A DNA stretch of 64,000 nucleotides from Rhizobium herbae (GTDB taxonomy: Bacteria > Pseudomonadota > Alphaproteobacteria > Rhizobiales > Rhizobiaceae). The stretch spans positions 1,426,001-1,490,000 of the forward strand of contig NZ_JAEUAO010000001.1 in the NCBI RefSeq assembly GCF_019511375.1. Direction: 5' to 3'. The notes below the pieces were generated by a model. That model had not been told where the DNA came from, made no database searches, and saw nothing but the letters and a program-made list of their open reading frames with translations. Of this stretch, positions 1 through 8,820 are shown piece after piece (positions within the stretch are counted from its first letter, which is position 1; every line of letters starts with the position of its first letter). A program made the translations under genes and the position numbers.

Positions 1-2
1 TC

Positions 3-731
3 GAGATCGAGGCGACGCGGCTTGCCTATGCCGCCCGCGACGCCTGGATCGCCGATCCGGACAAGGCGGAAGTACCGGTGGACCAATTACTCTCGGACGC
101 GCTGGCCGGCCGGCTTGCGGCAATGATCGATCTTAACAAAGCGCTAACCGACCTGCCGCCGTTCGAAATGCCGCTTCATCGCGACACCGTCTATATCTCG
201 GTCGTCGACCGCGACCGCAATGCCGTGAGCTTCATCAACTCGATCTTCGACAGTTTCGGCACCGGCCTTGTCGCACCCCGCTCGGGCGTTATCCTGCACA
301 ATCGAGGCCAGAGCTTCTCGCTCAAGCCGGGTCACCCGAACCGTGTCGGCCCCTCGAAGCGGCCGTTGCACACGATCATCCCGGGCATGGTGACCCGCAA
401 CGGCCGGGTGGAGATGCCCTTCGGCGTGATGGGCGGCTATTATCAGGCACTGGGCCATGCCCACCTGATCTCCAAGATCCTCGATTACGGCATGGACATG
501 CAGGAGGCGATCGACCTGCCGCGCGTGATGCCGACATCCGATGGCACGAGGGTGGAGGCCGAACACACGATCGACGGCGCAACGAAGGCGGAACTCGAAC
601 GGCGGGGCTTCACCTTCTCTCCGGCGGAGGACCCGATCGGCGGAGCACAGGCGATCCGCATCGACTGGGAGAACGGAACCCTGATCGGCGCGTCGGAACC
701 ACGGAAAGACGGAATAGCGCTGGGAATCTGA
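3..731 (+). CDS. ggt: Gamma-glutamyltransferase family protein, C-terminal part (5' end outside window)
   Basis: The reading frame is open from base 3, so the gene starts before the window; the GTG at 78 is internal. The visible 242 residues are the small (catalytic) subunit of an Ntn-hydrolase gamma-glutamyltransferase, which cleaves or transfers gamma-glutamyl groups from glutathione-like substrates. The N-terminal nucleophile of the mature subunit is the Thr encoded at 186-188 (motif RDTVYISVVD, where the family usually has TTHxSVVD). The FGTG segment and a GGAQAI glycine motif near the end are also present. The second Thr of the usual TT pair is Val here, common in GGT-like paralogues whose substrate is unknown. 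The next gene follows 46 bases downstream on the same strand. Confidence 0.88.
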   Translation, partial: EIEATRLAYAARDAWIADPDKAEVPVDQLLSDALAGRLAAMIDLNKALTDLPPFEMPLHRDTVYISVVDRDRNAVSFINSIFDSFGTGLVAPRSGVILHNRGQSFSLKPGHPNRVGPSKRPLHTIIPGMVTRNGRVEMPFGVMGGYYQALGHAHLISKILDYGMDMQEAIDLPRVMPTSDGTRVEAEHTIDGATKAELERRGFTFSPAEDPIGGAQAIRIDWENGTLIGASEPRKDGIALGI

Positions 732-777
732 GGATTTCGGCCCTCAAAACTAGGTTGCACCAGCTTGAAGGAACGAT

Positions 778-1362
778 ATGGCACGCGCAATCCTCGTGAT
801 CGATGTCCAGAAAGTCTATACCGACCCGGCTTCGCCGTTGCATTGCGTCGGCAATGGCGACGTGATCGCCAACATCAACGCTATCGTGGCCGCGGCGGAA
901 ACGGCGGGTGACCTCGTGGTTCAAATCCGCCATGTCCATCGCGCGGATGGTTCGGATGCCGGCCGGATGTTCGATTTCAGCGGCGAGCCCGGCGAGATCG
1001 GGTTTGTCGCAGGCACTGAAGAGGTCGAGGATGACCCGAGGCTCAAGATTGCTGCCGGCGCCCTGTCCATCAGCAAGCAACGCTATTCCTCCTTCATCGG
1101 CACGGGTCTCGACCGGATGCTGCGGGAGCGGTCGGTAGACCGGATCGTCGTCACCGGGTTCATGACGAATTTCTGCTGCGAGGCAACCGCGAGGCATGGG
1201 CATGATCTCGACTTCTTCGTGGATTTCCCCATCGACGCGACCGGGTCCCCCGGCCTGTCGGATGCGGCAACACAGGACGCAATCAAGGCGGCGACTGCCG
1301 CGACGCTGGCCGCGGGCTTCGCAAGGGTCATGACGACAGCGGAATGGCTGGCAGGATCCTGA
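778..1362 (+). CDS. Isochorismatase-family cysteine hydrolase
   Basis: A 194-residue cysteine hydrolase of the isochorismatase/nicotinamidase fold, at the family's usual length. The triad is visible as Asp9 (VIDVQ), Lys100 (SISKQRYSSF) and Cys133 (MTNFCCEATAR). These enzymes hydrolyse amide, carbamoyl or ether bonds of small molecules; the substrate cannot be read from sequence. A good Shine-Dalgarno sequence (GAAGGAA) precedes the ATG. It is co-oriented with the GGT-like gene and the following aldo/keto reductase, so it may belong to a small catabolic operon acting on a gamma-glutamyl or amide compound (inference). Confidence 0.88.
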   Translation: MARAILVIDVQKVYTDPASPLHCVGNGDVIANINAIVAAAETAGDLVVQIRHVHRADGSDAGRMFDFSGEPGEIGFVAGTEEVEDDPRLKIAAGALSISKQRYSSFIGTGLDRMLRERSVDRIVVTGFMTNFCCEATARHGHDLDFFVDFPIDATGSPGLSDAATQDAIKAATAATLAAGFARVMTTAEWLAGS

Positions 1363-1408
1363 GCCCGATGAATGAACACAAAGCGCCTCCCCCGGCTCCA
1401 CACTTCGA

Positions 1409-2368
1409 ATGGATGACAGAAAGACCATGATCAAACGCAATCTGGGCCGGTCCGGTCTCTCCATCGCGCCGCTGGTACTGGGCGGCAATGTCTTCGGCTG
1501 GAACGTCGACGAACGAACAGGATTCCGACTGCTCGACGCCTTCGTCGATCACGGCTTCAACGCCATCGACACGGCCGATGTCTATTCCAACTGGGCACCC
1601 GGCAATTCCGGCGGCGAATCCGAATCGATGATCGGCCGCTGGCTAAAGGCCCGGCCAGGCATGCGTGAGCGGGTGGTGATCTTCACGAAGGTGGGTTCCG
1701 ACATGGGCGGCGCCGGCCAAAAGGGACTGTCGCAGAAGTGGATCCTTGAAGCCGCCGAGCACTCCCTCCGCCGACTCGGAACTGGCGTCATCGACCTCTA
1801 CTTCGCCCATGTACCCGATCCCGACATACCTCAGGAGGAGACGCTCTCGGCCTTCGGCACGCTCATCGAGGCCGGCAAGGTCCGGTCGATCGGCGCATCG
1901 AACTTCGATGCAGGCCAGTTGCGGGAGGCACTGGCGCGGTCCGGCAGCGGCCTGCCCCGCTACACGGTCCTGCAGCCCGAATACAATCTTCACGACCGTT
2001 CGGGCTTCGAAGGGCCGATGCAGGAACTCTGCGTGCAGGAAGGCATCGCCGCGGTCACCTATTTCAGCCTCGCCTCGGGCTTTCTCAGCGGAAAGTATCG
2101 CGGCAGAGCGGACCTGTCGCGTTCGGTCCGTGGGGAGGATGTCGAGAAGTATTTTACGCCCCGCGGCTTCGCCATCCTCGACGCTCTTCAAGCGGTTGCG
2201 GATAGGCACGAGGCAAGCCTCAGCGAGATCGCGCTCGCCTGGCTGATGGTCCAGCCGGCGGTGGCAGCCCCGATTGCCTCGGCAACGAAGACCGAGCACA
2301 TTGGCAGTTTTGCGCGCGCCGCCGCGCTGCAACTGACTGCCGAAGATCTTACGCAACTCGCCGCCTGA
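1409..2368 (+). CDS. Aldo/keto reductase
   Basis: A 319-residue NADPH-dependent aldo/keto reductase of the (beta/alpha)8 fold. The N-terminal LGRSGLSIAPLVLGGNVFG stretch is typical of bacterial AKRs. The catalytic tetrad is recognisable: Asp in IDTADVYS with its Tyr, Lys in FTKVG, and His in YFAHVPDPD. The internal ATG at 1427 is an equally plausible start, since homologues usually begin a few residues before LGRSG. It follows the cysteine hydrolase after 46 bases and precedes the symporter by 57 bases, so co-transcription is likely. It would reduce carbonyls or sugars in the cytoplasm; the substrate is unknown. Confidence 0.88.
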   Translation: MDDRKTMIKRNLGRSGLSIAPLVLGGNVFGWNVDERTGFRLLDAFVDHGFNAIDTADVYSNWAPGNSGGESESMIGRWLKARPGMRERVVIFTKVGSDMGGAGQKGLSQKWILEAAEHSLRRLGTGVIDLYFAHVPDPDIPQEETLSAFGTLIEAGKVRSIGASNFDAGQLREALARSGSGLPRYTVLQPEYNLHDRSGFEGPMQELCVQEGIAAVTYFSLASGFLSGKYRGRADLSRSVRGEDVEKYFTPRGFAILDALQAVADRHEASLSEIALAWLMVQPAVAAPIASATKTEHIGSFARAAALQLTAEDLTQLAA

Positions 2369-2425
2369 TGCACCAGTCACCTGGCGAGAATTTCGTCCCA
2401 CCAGAACGCGCGAGGTCCAGCCACC

Positions 2426-3418
2426 ATGCTGCTGAGGAATATTGAGGCCGGGCTAAAACGCGTCAGCCTGGATCGCTACCTGCTCATCCTGATCCTGACG
2501 GTGGTGCTTGCCACCATCCTTCCCGCGCAGGGCGGGTTTGCGACGGTGCTGTCGAAGGCGACATTCTGGGCGGTAGCCCTTCTGTTCTTCCTGTACGGCG
2601 CCAAGCTTTCGCTGTCGGCGACACTGGCGGGATTGACGAACTGGAAGCTCCAGGCAGGCTGCCTGGCCTGCACCTACATGCTCTTCCCGGTGCTTGCGTT
2701 GGGCCTGTTCGGCGTCTCGCAAGCCTGGTTTCCGGCTGCGATCGGTCTCGGTTTCCTCTATCTCGGTTGTTTGCCCTCCACTGTGCAGAGTTCCATTGCA
2801 TTCACGTCCGTTGCCGGCGGCAATGTTGCCGGCGCCTTGTGTGCGGCTTCGCTATCGAACCTGCTGGGCGTCGTGCTTTGCCCGCTCCTGCTCGCCGCAA
2901 TGCTTCACACCAGTGGCGGCGCGGGCAACCCGGCGGACGCGGTCTGGAAGATTGCGCAGCAGATCCTTCTGCCATTCTTCCTGGGACAATTATTGCGTCC
3001 GCTATTGTCGAATTTCCTGAACCGGAACAAGCAGGCCACCATGATCGTCGATCGCGGCTCGATCCTGCTGATCGTCTATTCCGCCTTCTCGGCAGGTGTC
3101 GTCGCCGGGATCTGGCACCGCCTTTCCTGGTCCGACATCACCCTTCTTGTCATCCTTTGTGTTCTGCTGCTCGGTGTCGTGATGCCCATCGTCCTCAACG
3201 CGGGCTTGCTCGTGGGTATGCCGAGGGGCGATCGACTGGCACTTCTGTTTTGCGGTTCGACCAAGAGCCTGGCAACGGGATTGCCGATGGCTGGAATTCT
3301 GTTCGACACGGCCGAAATCGCGCTCATCGTACTGCCGCTGATGTTGTTCCACCTCATCCAGTTGTCGGTGCTGGCCGTGCTGTCCCAGCGCAGTGTCGTG
3401 AGCGTCCAGGCAGGCTAG
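2426..3418 (+). CDS. Bile acid:sodium symporter family membrane transporter
   Basis: A 330-residue polytopic membrane protein with about ten hydrophobic segments. It resembles the SBF-like (YfeH/PF13593) branch of the bile-acid:Na+ symporter superfamily. Supporting features are the early LYGAKLSLSATLAGL segment, the CLPSTVQSSIAFTSVAGGN motif with its conserved Ser/Thr/Asn cluster in the transport core, and a matching CGSTKSLATGLPMA repeat half in the C-terminal part. Such carriers move organic anions or related solutes with Na+ or H+. It is last in the 778-3418 gene run, suggesting it imports the substrate or exports a product of those enzymes (inference). Confidence 0.85.
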   Translation: MLLRNIEAGLKRVSLDRYLLILILTVVLATILPAQGGFATVLSKATFWAVALLFFLYGAKLSLSATLAGLTNWKLQAGCLACTYMLFPVLALGLFGVSQAWFPAAIGLGFLYLGCLPSTVQSSIAFTSVAGGNVAGALCAASLSNLLGVVLCPLLLAAMLHTSGGAGNPADAVWKIAQQILLPFFLGQLLRPLLSNFLNRNKQATMIVDRGSILLIVYSAFSAGVVAGIWHRLSWSDITLLVILCVLLLGVVMPIVLNAGLLVGMPRGDRLALLFCGSTKSLATGLPMAGILFDTAEIALIVLPLMLFHLIQLSVLAVLSQRSVVSVQAG

Positions 3419-3687
3419 GCCTTGCCATGCTCCGTCGTCGTGGCGACGAAGGTTGCAACAGAATGCTAGGACATGAACCGGCTTGGCTCCGTGCGTGCTG
3501 CTGAATGATGTCGATGTCCCATCAGTTCTCTACGACACCATGTGGGAGGAGAATGCCTAATAAGCAGGCGCCACGACCAAACAGGGGAGGATAGAGACCG
3601 GTAGCCCGTCAATGGTACCAGAGCAATTTGTTGATCACCTGTTTAGCGCAAGCGGTGACCAGAAGGCCATCGCGTTGGAGCATAAGA

Positions 3688-5115
3688 ATGAGCGATTTGG
3701 AACTCTGCTATTTATCGGCCACCGACGCGCTCGCTGCGTTTCGGAACGGAAGTTTGTCGCCGGTCGAGCTTCTGAACGCACATTTGGCGCGCATTGCTGA
3801 GCTCGGCACCGACATTAACGCTTTTTCATTCCTCTATGCCGACGACGCGATTGCCGCGGCAAGAGAGGCTGAGCGGCGATACCGCAGCGGTGAGAAGGTG
3901 CGGCCACTGGAGGGTATTCCCGTGGCCATCAAAGACGAGAGCCTGATCGCTGGCAAGGTCACGACATTTGGTTCGCTGATCTTCAAAGACGAGGTCGCTT
4001 CCGTAACATCGCCGGTGAACGAGCATCTGATCAATGCCGGGGCGGTCATAATCGGCCGAACGACAACGCCTGAGTTTTCGTGCGCCGGCTTTACCCACTC
4101 GCGCCTGTGGGGCGTTACACGCAATCCCTGGAATCGTGACTTCACGACCGGCGGCTCCTCCGGCGGCTCCGCAGCGGCCCTGGCAGCGGGGTTCACGACG
4201 CTCGCTTCCGGTTCGGACATCGGCGGGTCCATTCGCATTCCTGCATCGGCTTGCGGATTGGTCGGCTACAAGCCGCCATATGGCCGGAATGCCGATCTCG
4301 CTCCCTTTGGCTTCGATTTTTACAACCATCCCGGTCCGCTTGCCCGCAGCGTTGCAGACTGCATCCTGATGCAAAACGTCATGAGTGGGCCACACCCTCT
4401 CGATGTGGTCTCTCTCCGCCCGAAAATCGAAATAGCGAACCAACCTGCAGACATGAAATCGAAGCGGATCGCCTACTCTATCGATCTCGGTTTCAAACAG
4501 GTGAGCAAGGATGTGCGGAAGAATACCCTGGAAGCAGTTGGCCGCTTCAGAGACATGGGCGCCAAAGTCGTTGAGGTAGATCTGGGCTGGACCCTGAGCG
4601 CCGAGGACGCTGCGCGAGATTATCTCGCGTCGATCTTCGGGACATGGGTGGCGCAATATCTCGACACGCATGGCGACGAGCTGAGCGGCTATACCCGCGC
4701 CTTCGCTGAAAGTGCTCGTGCCAAGGGAATGAGAGAGTACCTCAGATCTCTCGAGCTCGCCGGCGAGATGTACGGGACTTTTGGCCCGATGATGGAGAAC
4801 TTTGACGCCTTCATTTGCCCAACCCTGGCGCTCCCGGCCGTTAGTGCGGATTTCGAGCCTTCGAACGGACTTCAGATCAACGGGCAGGATGTCGAGCCGA
4901 TGCTCGGCTGGCTGATGACCCATCCTTTCAACACGCTCAGCCGTTGCCCCGTCGTCAACGTGCCCTCGGGGCGCGCTCCAAGCGGAGTGCCGACCGGAAT
5001 TCAGATCGTTGGCAAGACCTATTGCGATCAGGACGTATTGGGCATCGCGCTTGCCTATGAAGCCGAAATTGGAGCATGGTACGGGAGCGACGAGCAGCGT
5101 CCGGTGTTGGGCTAG
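3688..5115 (+). CDS. Amidase (amidase signature family)
   Basis: A 475-residue amidase-signature enzyme hydrolysing carboxamides. The Ser-cisSer-Lys triad is clear: Lys82 (IPVAIKDES), Ser157 (TTGGSSGGSAAA) and nucleophile Ser181 (SDIGGSIRIPAS). The frame is open 20 codons further upstream, but the ATG at 3688 has a Shine-Dalgarno sequence (TTGGAG) and begins the usual N-terminus. It is followed after 36 bases by an AraC-type regulator and lies close to the divergent polyamine operon, so an N-acyl or carbamoyl polyamine derivative or a gamma-glutamyl amide is a reasonable substrate class (inference from context only). Confidence 0.9.
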   Translation: MSDLELCYLSATDALAAFRNGSLSPVELLNAHLARIAELGTDINAFSFLYADDAIAAAREAERRYRSGEKVRPLEGIPVAIKDESLIAGKVTTFGSLIFKDEVASVTSPVNEHLINAGAVIIGRTTTPEFSCAGFTHSRLWGVTRNPWNRDFTTGGSSGGSAAALAAGFTTLASGSDIGGSIRIPASACGLVGYKPPYGRNADLAPFGFDFYNHPGPLARSVADCILMQNVMSGPHPLDVVSLRPKIEIANQPADMKSKRIAYSIDLGFKQVSKDVRKNTLEAVGRFRDMGAKVVEVDLGWTLSAEDAARDYLASIFGTWVAQYLDTHGDELSGYTRAFAESARAKGMREYLRSLELAGEMYGTFGPMMENFDAFICPTLALPAVSADFEPSNGLQINGQDVEPMLGWLMTHPFNTLSRCPVVNVPSGRAPSGVPTGIQIVGKTYCDQDVLGIALAYEAEIGAWYGSDEQRPVLG

Positions 5116-5151
5116 TTGCATTTCTGATTGTGATGGCCACGCGGCTCAGCT

Positions 5152-6240
5152 GTGACCGGCCCGGCCGAGCTGGTGCAGTATCGCAATGCTAAAGCTTCTC
5201 TCACGCATAGGCTTGACTGGGTTTATCAAAGTGTAACTGGAGGTACGCGGGACGTGTATTTTGAGACCACCTTCCATGACGCGGTGGAGCAAGAAACGTC
5301 CTTGCCGGGCTGGCGGCAAGAGTACCGACAAGTATCCACCGGCGGCTATGACGGTCGAACGGCGGCCATTCTGCTCCCCGGTGTGGAGATCTTGCGCGAG
5401 ACCATCAGTGTCGGCACGGAACAGGCGTTTTCCGCGCCCGAAGGAAGCGTGATCTTCTATTACTACCCGAAACGCGACGAAAGCGAGTTGGTCCGCGGCG
5501 AGAAAGCGCTCGGGGTCTCTGGCTTCGCTCTAAATTGGACCAATCGCATCGGCTTCATGGATGCTGGTAGTGATTTGCTGATGCTGGTTCTTAGGCGCAA
5601 CGCCATAGCGCAGGAAGTCCGCGACAACAAAGCACAACTTGTCGAGGCTCCATTGGTAGATTCGGCCTATCTCGCAGATTGGCTGTTGTCGCTGCTCGGA
5701 GCCGCGAGCCAACAATCATATCCTTACGCGAGGGAAGACTTCGACGACGTGCTCGCGGACGTCATTACGGATCGTTTCGAGCTTCTTTTCCAGAAAAGCG
5801 TCGTTTGCGAAACACCCCAAATAGCTGACGCCGAAAAAATTTATAAGAAAATCCGTGATAGGATTTTCGATGCGCCGGACAGGCCGCATACGGTAAGATC
5901 GCTGTCGCGTGACCTCGGTGTATCGGCCTTCGATCTCAGGGCTTCCTGCCAAAGTTTCTCGCAGATACCCCTCGAGAAGATGCTGACTTTGCTTCGACTT
6001 AACGGGGCGCGTCGCGACTTGCTGCGCGCCCGTTGCGCGCCGCGGAAGGTTTCGGACATCGCCATGGACTGGGGCTTCTTTCACTGGAGCCGCTTTGCAC
6101 TCCGTTATAGGTCGCTTTTCGACGAGACGCCGTCTGAGACGCTGAGGGGTCAGAATTCACCAGCAACCCGCCACCACTGTGCTTGTTCTGCTCCTCATCA
6201 CGAATGTGCGCAGCGTGGCGAGTACACCGGATTTGAATGA
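5152..6240 (+). CDS. AraC-family transcriptional regulator
   Basis: A 362-residue protein starting at GTG. The N-terminal ~220 residues form an AraC-ligand-binding-like domain. The C-terminal ~110 residues contain the paired helix-turn-helix of AraC/XylS proteins (VRSLSRDLGVSAFDLRASC, then VSDIAMDWGFFHWSRFALRYR), ending near SLFDETPSETL, the usual C-terminal signature. It follows the amidase gene after 36 bases and converges with the polyamine catabolic operon, whose last gene ends 14 bases beyond its stop. It is the obvious candidate regulator of amidase and polyamine genes. The start is uncertain because there is no strong ribosome binding site. Confidence 0.87.
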   Translation: MTGPAELVQYRNAKASLTHRLDWVYQSVTGGTRDVYFETTFHDAVEQETSLPGWRQEYRQVSTGGYDGRTAAILLPGVEILRETISVGTEQAFSAPEGSVIFYYYPKRDESELVRGEKALGVSGFALNWTNRIGFMDAGSDLLMLVLRRNAIAQEVRDNKAQLVEAPLVDSAYLADWLLSLLGAASQQSYPYAREDFDDVLADVITDRFELLFQKSVVCETPQIADAEKIYKKIRDRIFDAPDRPHTVRSLSRDLGVSAFDLRASCQSFSQIPLEKMLTLLRLNGARRDLLRARCAPRKVSDIAMDWGFFHWSRFALRYRSLFDETPSETLRGQNSPATRHHCACSAPHHECAQRGEYTGFE

Positions 6241-6254
6241 TCAGAGGGAGACGC

Positions 6255-7688
6255 TCACGTCCCCCAACCTACTATCCCCTTGACCTCCATAAAGTCGCGA
6301 ATTCCCCAATGGCTGTACTCGCGGCCATTCCCGGACTGTTTGTATCCACCGAACGGCGCATGTGTATCCCAAGGCGCGTAGTTGACGTAGACGGACCCGG
6401 CCCGCAGTTTCCGGGCGACAGCTCTCGCCCTCTCCACATCGCCGCCCTGCACGTAGGCGGCCAGACCATAGATCGAGTCGTTTGCAATTCGTACTGCATC
6501 CGCCTCCGTGTCATAGGGGATGATCGAGAGGACCGGACCAAAAATTTCCTCTCGGGCAATCGTCATCTCCGGCGTCACGCCGCCAAAGATCGTGGGCCTT
6601 ACGTAATAGCCAACGTCCAGCCCCTCTGGCTTACCCAGGCCGCCTGCAACCAGAATGGCGCCCTCTTCTATGCCGACACCAATCAACCGCTGAATCTTGT
6701 CGAATTGCAGCTGGCTGATCACCGGCCCCATATCGGTATTTTCAGACAGGGGATCTCCGACGCGAGTGGCGGCCGCGGCCCGTTTCGCGATCTCGAGCGC
6801 CTCGGCATGGCGCTCGGCCGGGACCAGAAGGCGAGTCGGCGCGTCGCATGATTGGCCCGAATTGCTGAAACACGCTTCGATACCCTTGGTGACCGCGTCC
6901 TCCAGGTCAGCGTCAGCCAGCACGATATTGGCCGACTTTCCGCCCAGTTCCTGAGCCACGCGCTTGACCGTCTCCGCGGCCGTCTTGGCGACAATGATGC
7001 CTGCACGGGTCGATCCCGTGAAAGACACCATGTCGACCCGAGGATGACCTGCGAGATACTCTCCGACCACAGGCCCCGTGCCATTGATCAGGTTGAAGAC
7101 GCCTTTGGGTACTCCAGCTTCTTCAAGCACTTCCGCGAAGATCATCGCGCTGAGAGGCGCCAGCTCGGATGGCTTAAGCACGACTGTACAGGCCGCTGCG
7201 AGAGCCGGCGCGACTTTGCACACGATCTGGTTCAGCGGCCAATTCCACGGCGTGATCAGCGCGCAAACGCCAATAGGCTCCCAGGTGATCATCGAGCTTC
7301 CGTTGTGCTCGTCGAAGCTGAATGCTTCAAGAGCGGCGATTGTCGACTCCAGATGAATCTGCCCCGCCCAGGCTTGCGCCTCGCGGGAAAATTTCAAGGG
7401 CGCACCGAGCTCCGTGGTGACGGCCTGCGCGATATCTTCGTAGCGATCGTTGTAGCATCGCAGAACGTTACGCAGGAGTTCCAACCTCTCGCTCTTGCTT
7501 GTTTGCGAGAAAGTCGGGGAAGCCTCGAAGGCCGCTTGCACCGCCAAGTCGGCATCTTCGGTGGTGCCCGTCGCGATCTGCATGAACGGATGTTCGTTTG
7601 CGGGATTGATCACGTCCATCCGGCCAGCGCCTCTCGGCATCACCCATTGTCCATCGATATAGAATTTCACTGCGTTGTCGGACTGCAT
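6255..7688 (-). CDS. NAD-dependent aldehyde dehydrogenase
   Basis: A 477-residue aldehyde dehydrogenase with all active-site landmarks: Asn149 (TPWNW), Lys172 (VLKPSE), the FTGSTRAG loop, general base Glu247 (QELGGKSAN) and nucleophile Cys281 (NSGQSCDAPTR). The ATG at 7688 was chosen because CTGGAG precedes it by six bases and homologues start close to KFYIDGQWV; a longer frame to 7772 would overlap the upstream gene. It is the last gene of the seven-gene operon. There it would oxidise the aminoaldehyde produced by the aminotransferase (for example 4-aminobutanal to GABA) in the cytoplasm. The exact aldehyde is inferred from context. Confidence 0.92.
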   Translation of the reverse strand: MQSDNAVKFYIDGQWVMPRGAGRMDVINPANEHPFMQIATGTTEDADLAVQAAFEASPTFSQTSKSERLELLRNVLRCYNDRYEDIAQAVTTELGAPLKFSREAQAWAGQIHLESTIAALEAFSFDEHNGSSMITWEPIGVCALITPWNWPLNQIVCKVAPALAAACTVVLKPSELAPLSAMIFAEVLEEAGVPKGVFNLINGTGPVVGEYLAGHPRVDMVSFTGSTRAGIIVAKTAAETVKRVAQELGGKSANIVLADADLEDAVTKGIEACFSNSGQSCDAPTRLLVPAERHAEALEIAKRAAAATRVGDPLSENTDMGPVISQLQFDKIQRLIGVGIEEGAILVAGGLGKPEGLDVGYYVRPTIFGGVTPEMTIAREEIFGPVLSIIPYDTEADAVRIANDSIYGLAAYVQGGDVERARAVARKLRAGSVYVNYAPWDTHAPFGGYKQSGNGREYSHWGIRDFMEVKGIVGWGT

Positions 7689-7728
7689 GCTTGCTCCAGT
7701 AACTTTGTTGTTCGTTGCAGCCAGTGCC

Positions 7729-8769
7729 TTAACGGCGCGTGGCCTCCTCATAGCCGGAAAGAACCCCGACAACGTTCACGCCGACGTCTTCGACGGCATA
7801 GCCGCCCTCCAGGACGAACAGGGTTTTCGTCGCGAGGCCGGCCATGCGGGCGCCAATAAGAGGAAAATGGCTGTGCGAAAGTCGGAAGCGACTGATCGGA
7901 TCACCCTCGAAGGTGTCAACGCCAAGAGAGATGATGACCACGTCAGGGCCAAACTGCCGGATGCCGGCAAGCGCGAATTCAAGCGCCCTCTCCCATTGCG
8001 TCCAGTCGGTGCCATCTGGAAGCGGTATGTTGAGGTTGTACCCTTCTCCGTTGCCGGAACCGCGTTCGTCCGCATAGCCAGCGAAGAACGGATAATCATT
8101 GCGGGGGTCGGCGTGAAGGCTGATAACCTGAACGTCACCGCGCTCGTAGAATATCTCTTGTGTGCCGTTTCCATGGTGATAGTCGATGTCGAGTATTGTC
8201 ACTCGCGAAGCGCCAGCGTCCAGCAGGCGTTGCGCGGCGATGGCGGCATTGTTGAGGAAACAGTAGCCGCCATTGAAATCGGTTCCGGCGTGGTGGCCGG
8301 GGGGACGGCAAAGGGCAAAACAGGCCTGTTCCCCCTCGATGATCAAGTCCGCCGCAGTGAGGGCACTGTCGTGCGAAGCGTTAACGGCTTCCCAGGTGCC
8401 GTCGACAAAGCCTGTACTGGCATCGATCGAATATAGTCCAAGCAGCGCATCGATTGAATCGGGCGCAACATCCTTATACCTGCCTCTCGCAGGCCAAGCG
8501 TAGGGAAGAGCTGTACCCATGCGTCCGGCTTCCCGCCAAAGCCGCCACGCCGACGCCAGAAAATCGACATAGGCAGTCGTGTGAATCCGTTCGGCGGTCT
8601 CCAGGGATTGCGGCCGGGGGGCGAGGACGGGTCCAAGGCCCACCTCCTCGATCCGGCTCAATATGAACGTTGCGCGCGAGGTATTCTCATAACCTTCAAC
8701 AACAGCGCCGTTGTAAAATTCGAACTGGCCCTGGTGTTCCTGTTGCCGCGGCGAGAAAATCGTTTTCAT
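7729..8769 (-). CDS. Histone-deacetylase-family acetylpolyamine amidohydrolase
   Basis: A 346-residue class II HDAC-like deacetylase. Visible motifs are RPPGHHAG (catalytic histidines), CFLNNAAIAA, ILDIDYHHGNGTQEIFY (zinc Asp and His) and SLGVDTFEGDP (second zinc Asp), plus GGYAVEDVG near the end. Bacterial members with this N-terminus (MKTIFSPRQQEH) are acetylpolyamine amidohydrolases that remove acetyl groups from N-acetylputrescine or N-acetylcadaverine. It sits between polyamine permease and aldehyde dehydrogenase genes (51 and 40 bases apart), which supports that role over protein deacetylation. Cytoplasmic, zinc-dependent. Confidence 0.9.
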   Translation of the reverse strand: MKTIFSPRQQEHQGQFEFYNGAVVEGYENTSRATFILSRIEEVGLGPVLAPRPQSLETAERIHTTAYVDFLASAWRLWREAGRMGTALPYAWPARGRYKDVAPDSIDALLGLYSIDASTGFVDGTWEAVNASHDSALTAADLIIEGEQACFALCRPPGHHAGTDFNGGYCFLNNAAIAAQRLLDAGASRVTILDIDYHHGNGTQEIFYERGDVQVISLHADPRNDYPFFAGYADERGSGNGEGYNLNIPLPDGTDWTQWERALEFALAGIRQFGPDVVIISLGVDTFEGDPISRFRLSHSHFPLIGARMAGLATKTLFVLEGGYAVEDVGVNVVGVLSGYEEATRR

Positions 8770-8820
8770 CGAGCATTACCCACGTTTCAAATACCCGGCC
8801 GGATGTGTGAGATTGAGAAG

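Noticed and set aside
3237-3260. Sigma-54-like TGGCAC...TTGC
   Set aside because: It lies inside the symporter coding sequence with nothing suitably placed downstream; probably chance.
3546-3600. 13-codon frame with a strong ribosome site (ATG 3553) before the amidase
   Set aside because: Too short and no attenuator structure follows; the GGGGAGGATAG downstream may be chance. Not supported as a leader peptide.
6237-6851. Long plus-strand frames over the aldehyde dehydrogenase and deacetylase genes (6237-6851, 6852-7859, 7675-8436, 8581-9558)
   Set aside because: All are antisense to genes with complete active-site motifs and have no family sequence of their own; long antisense frames are common at this GC content.
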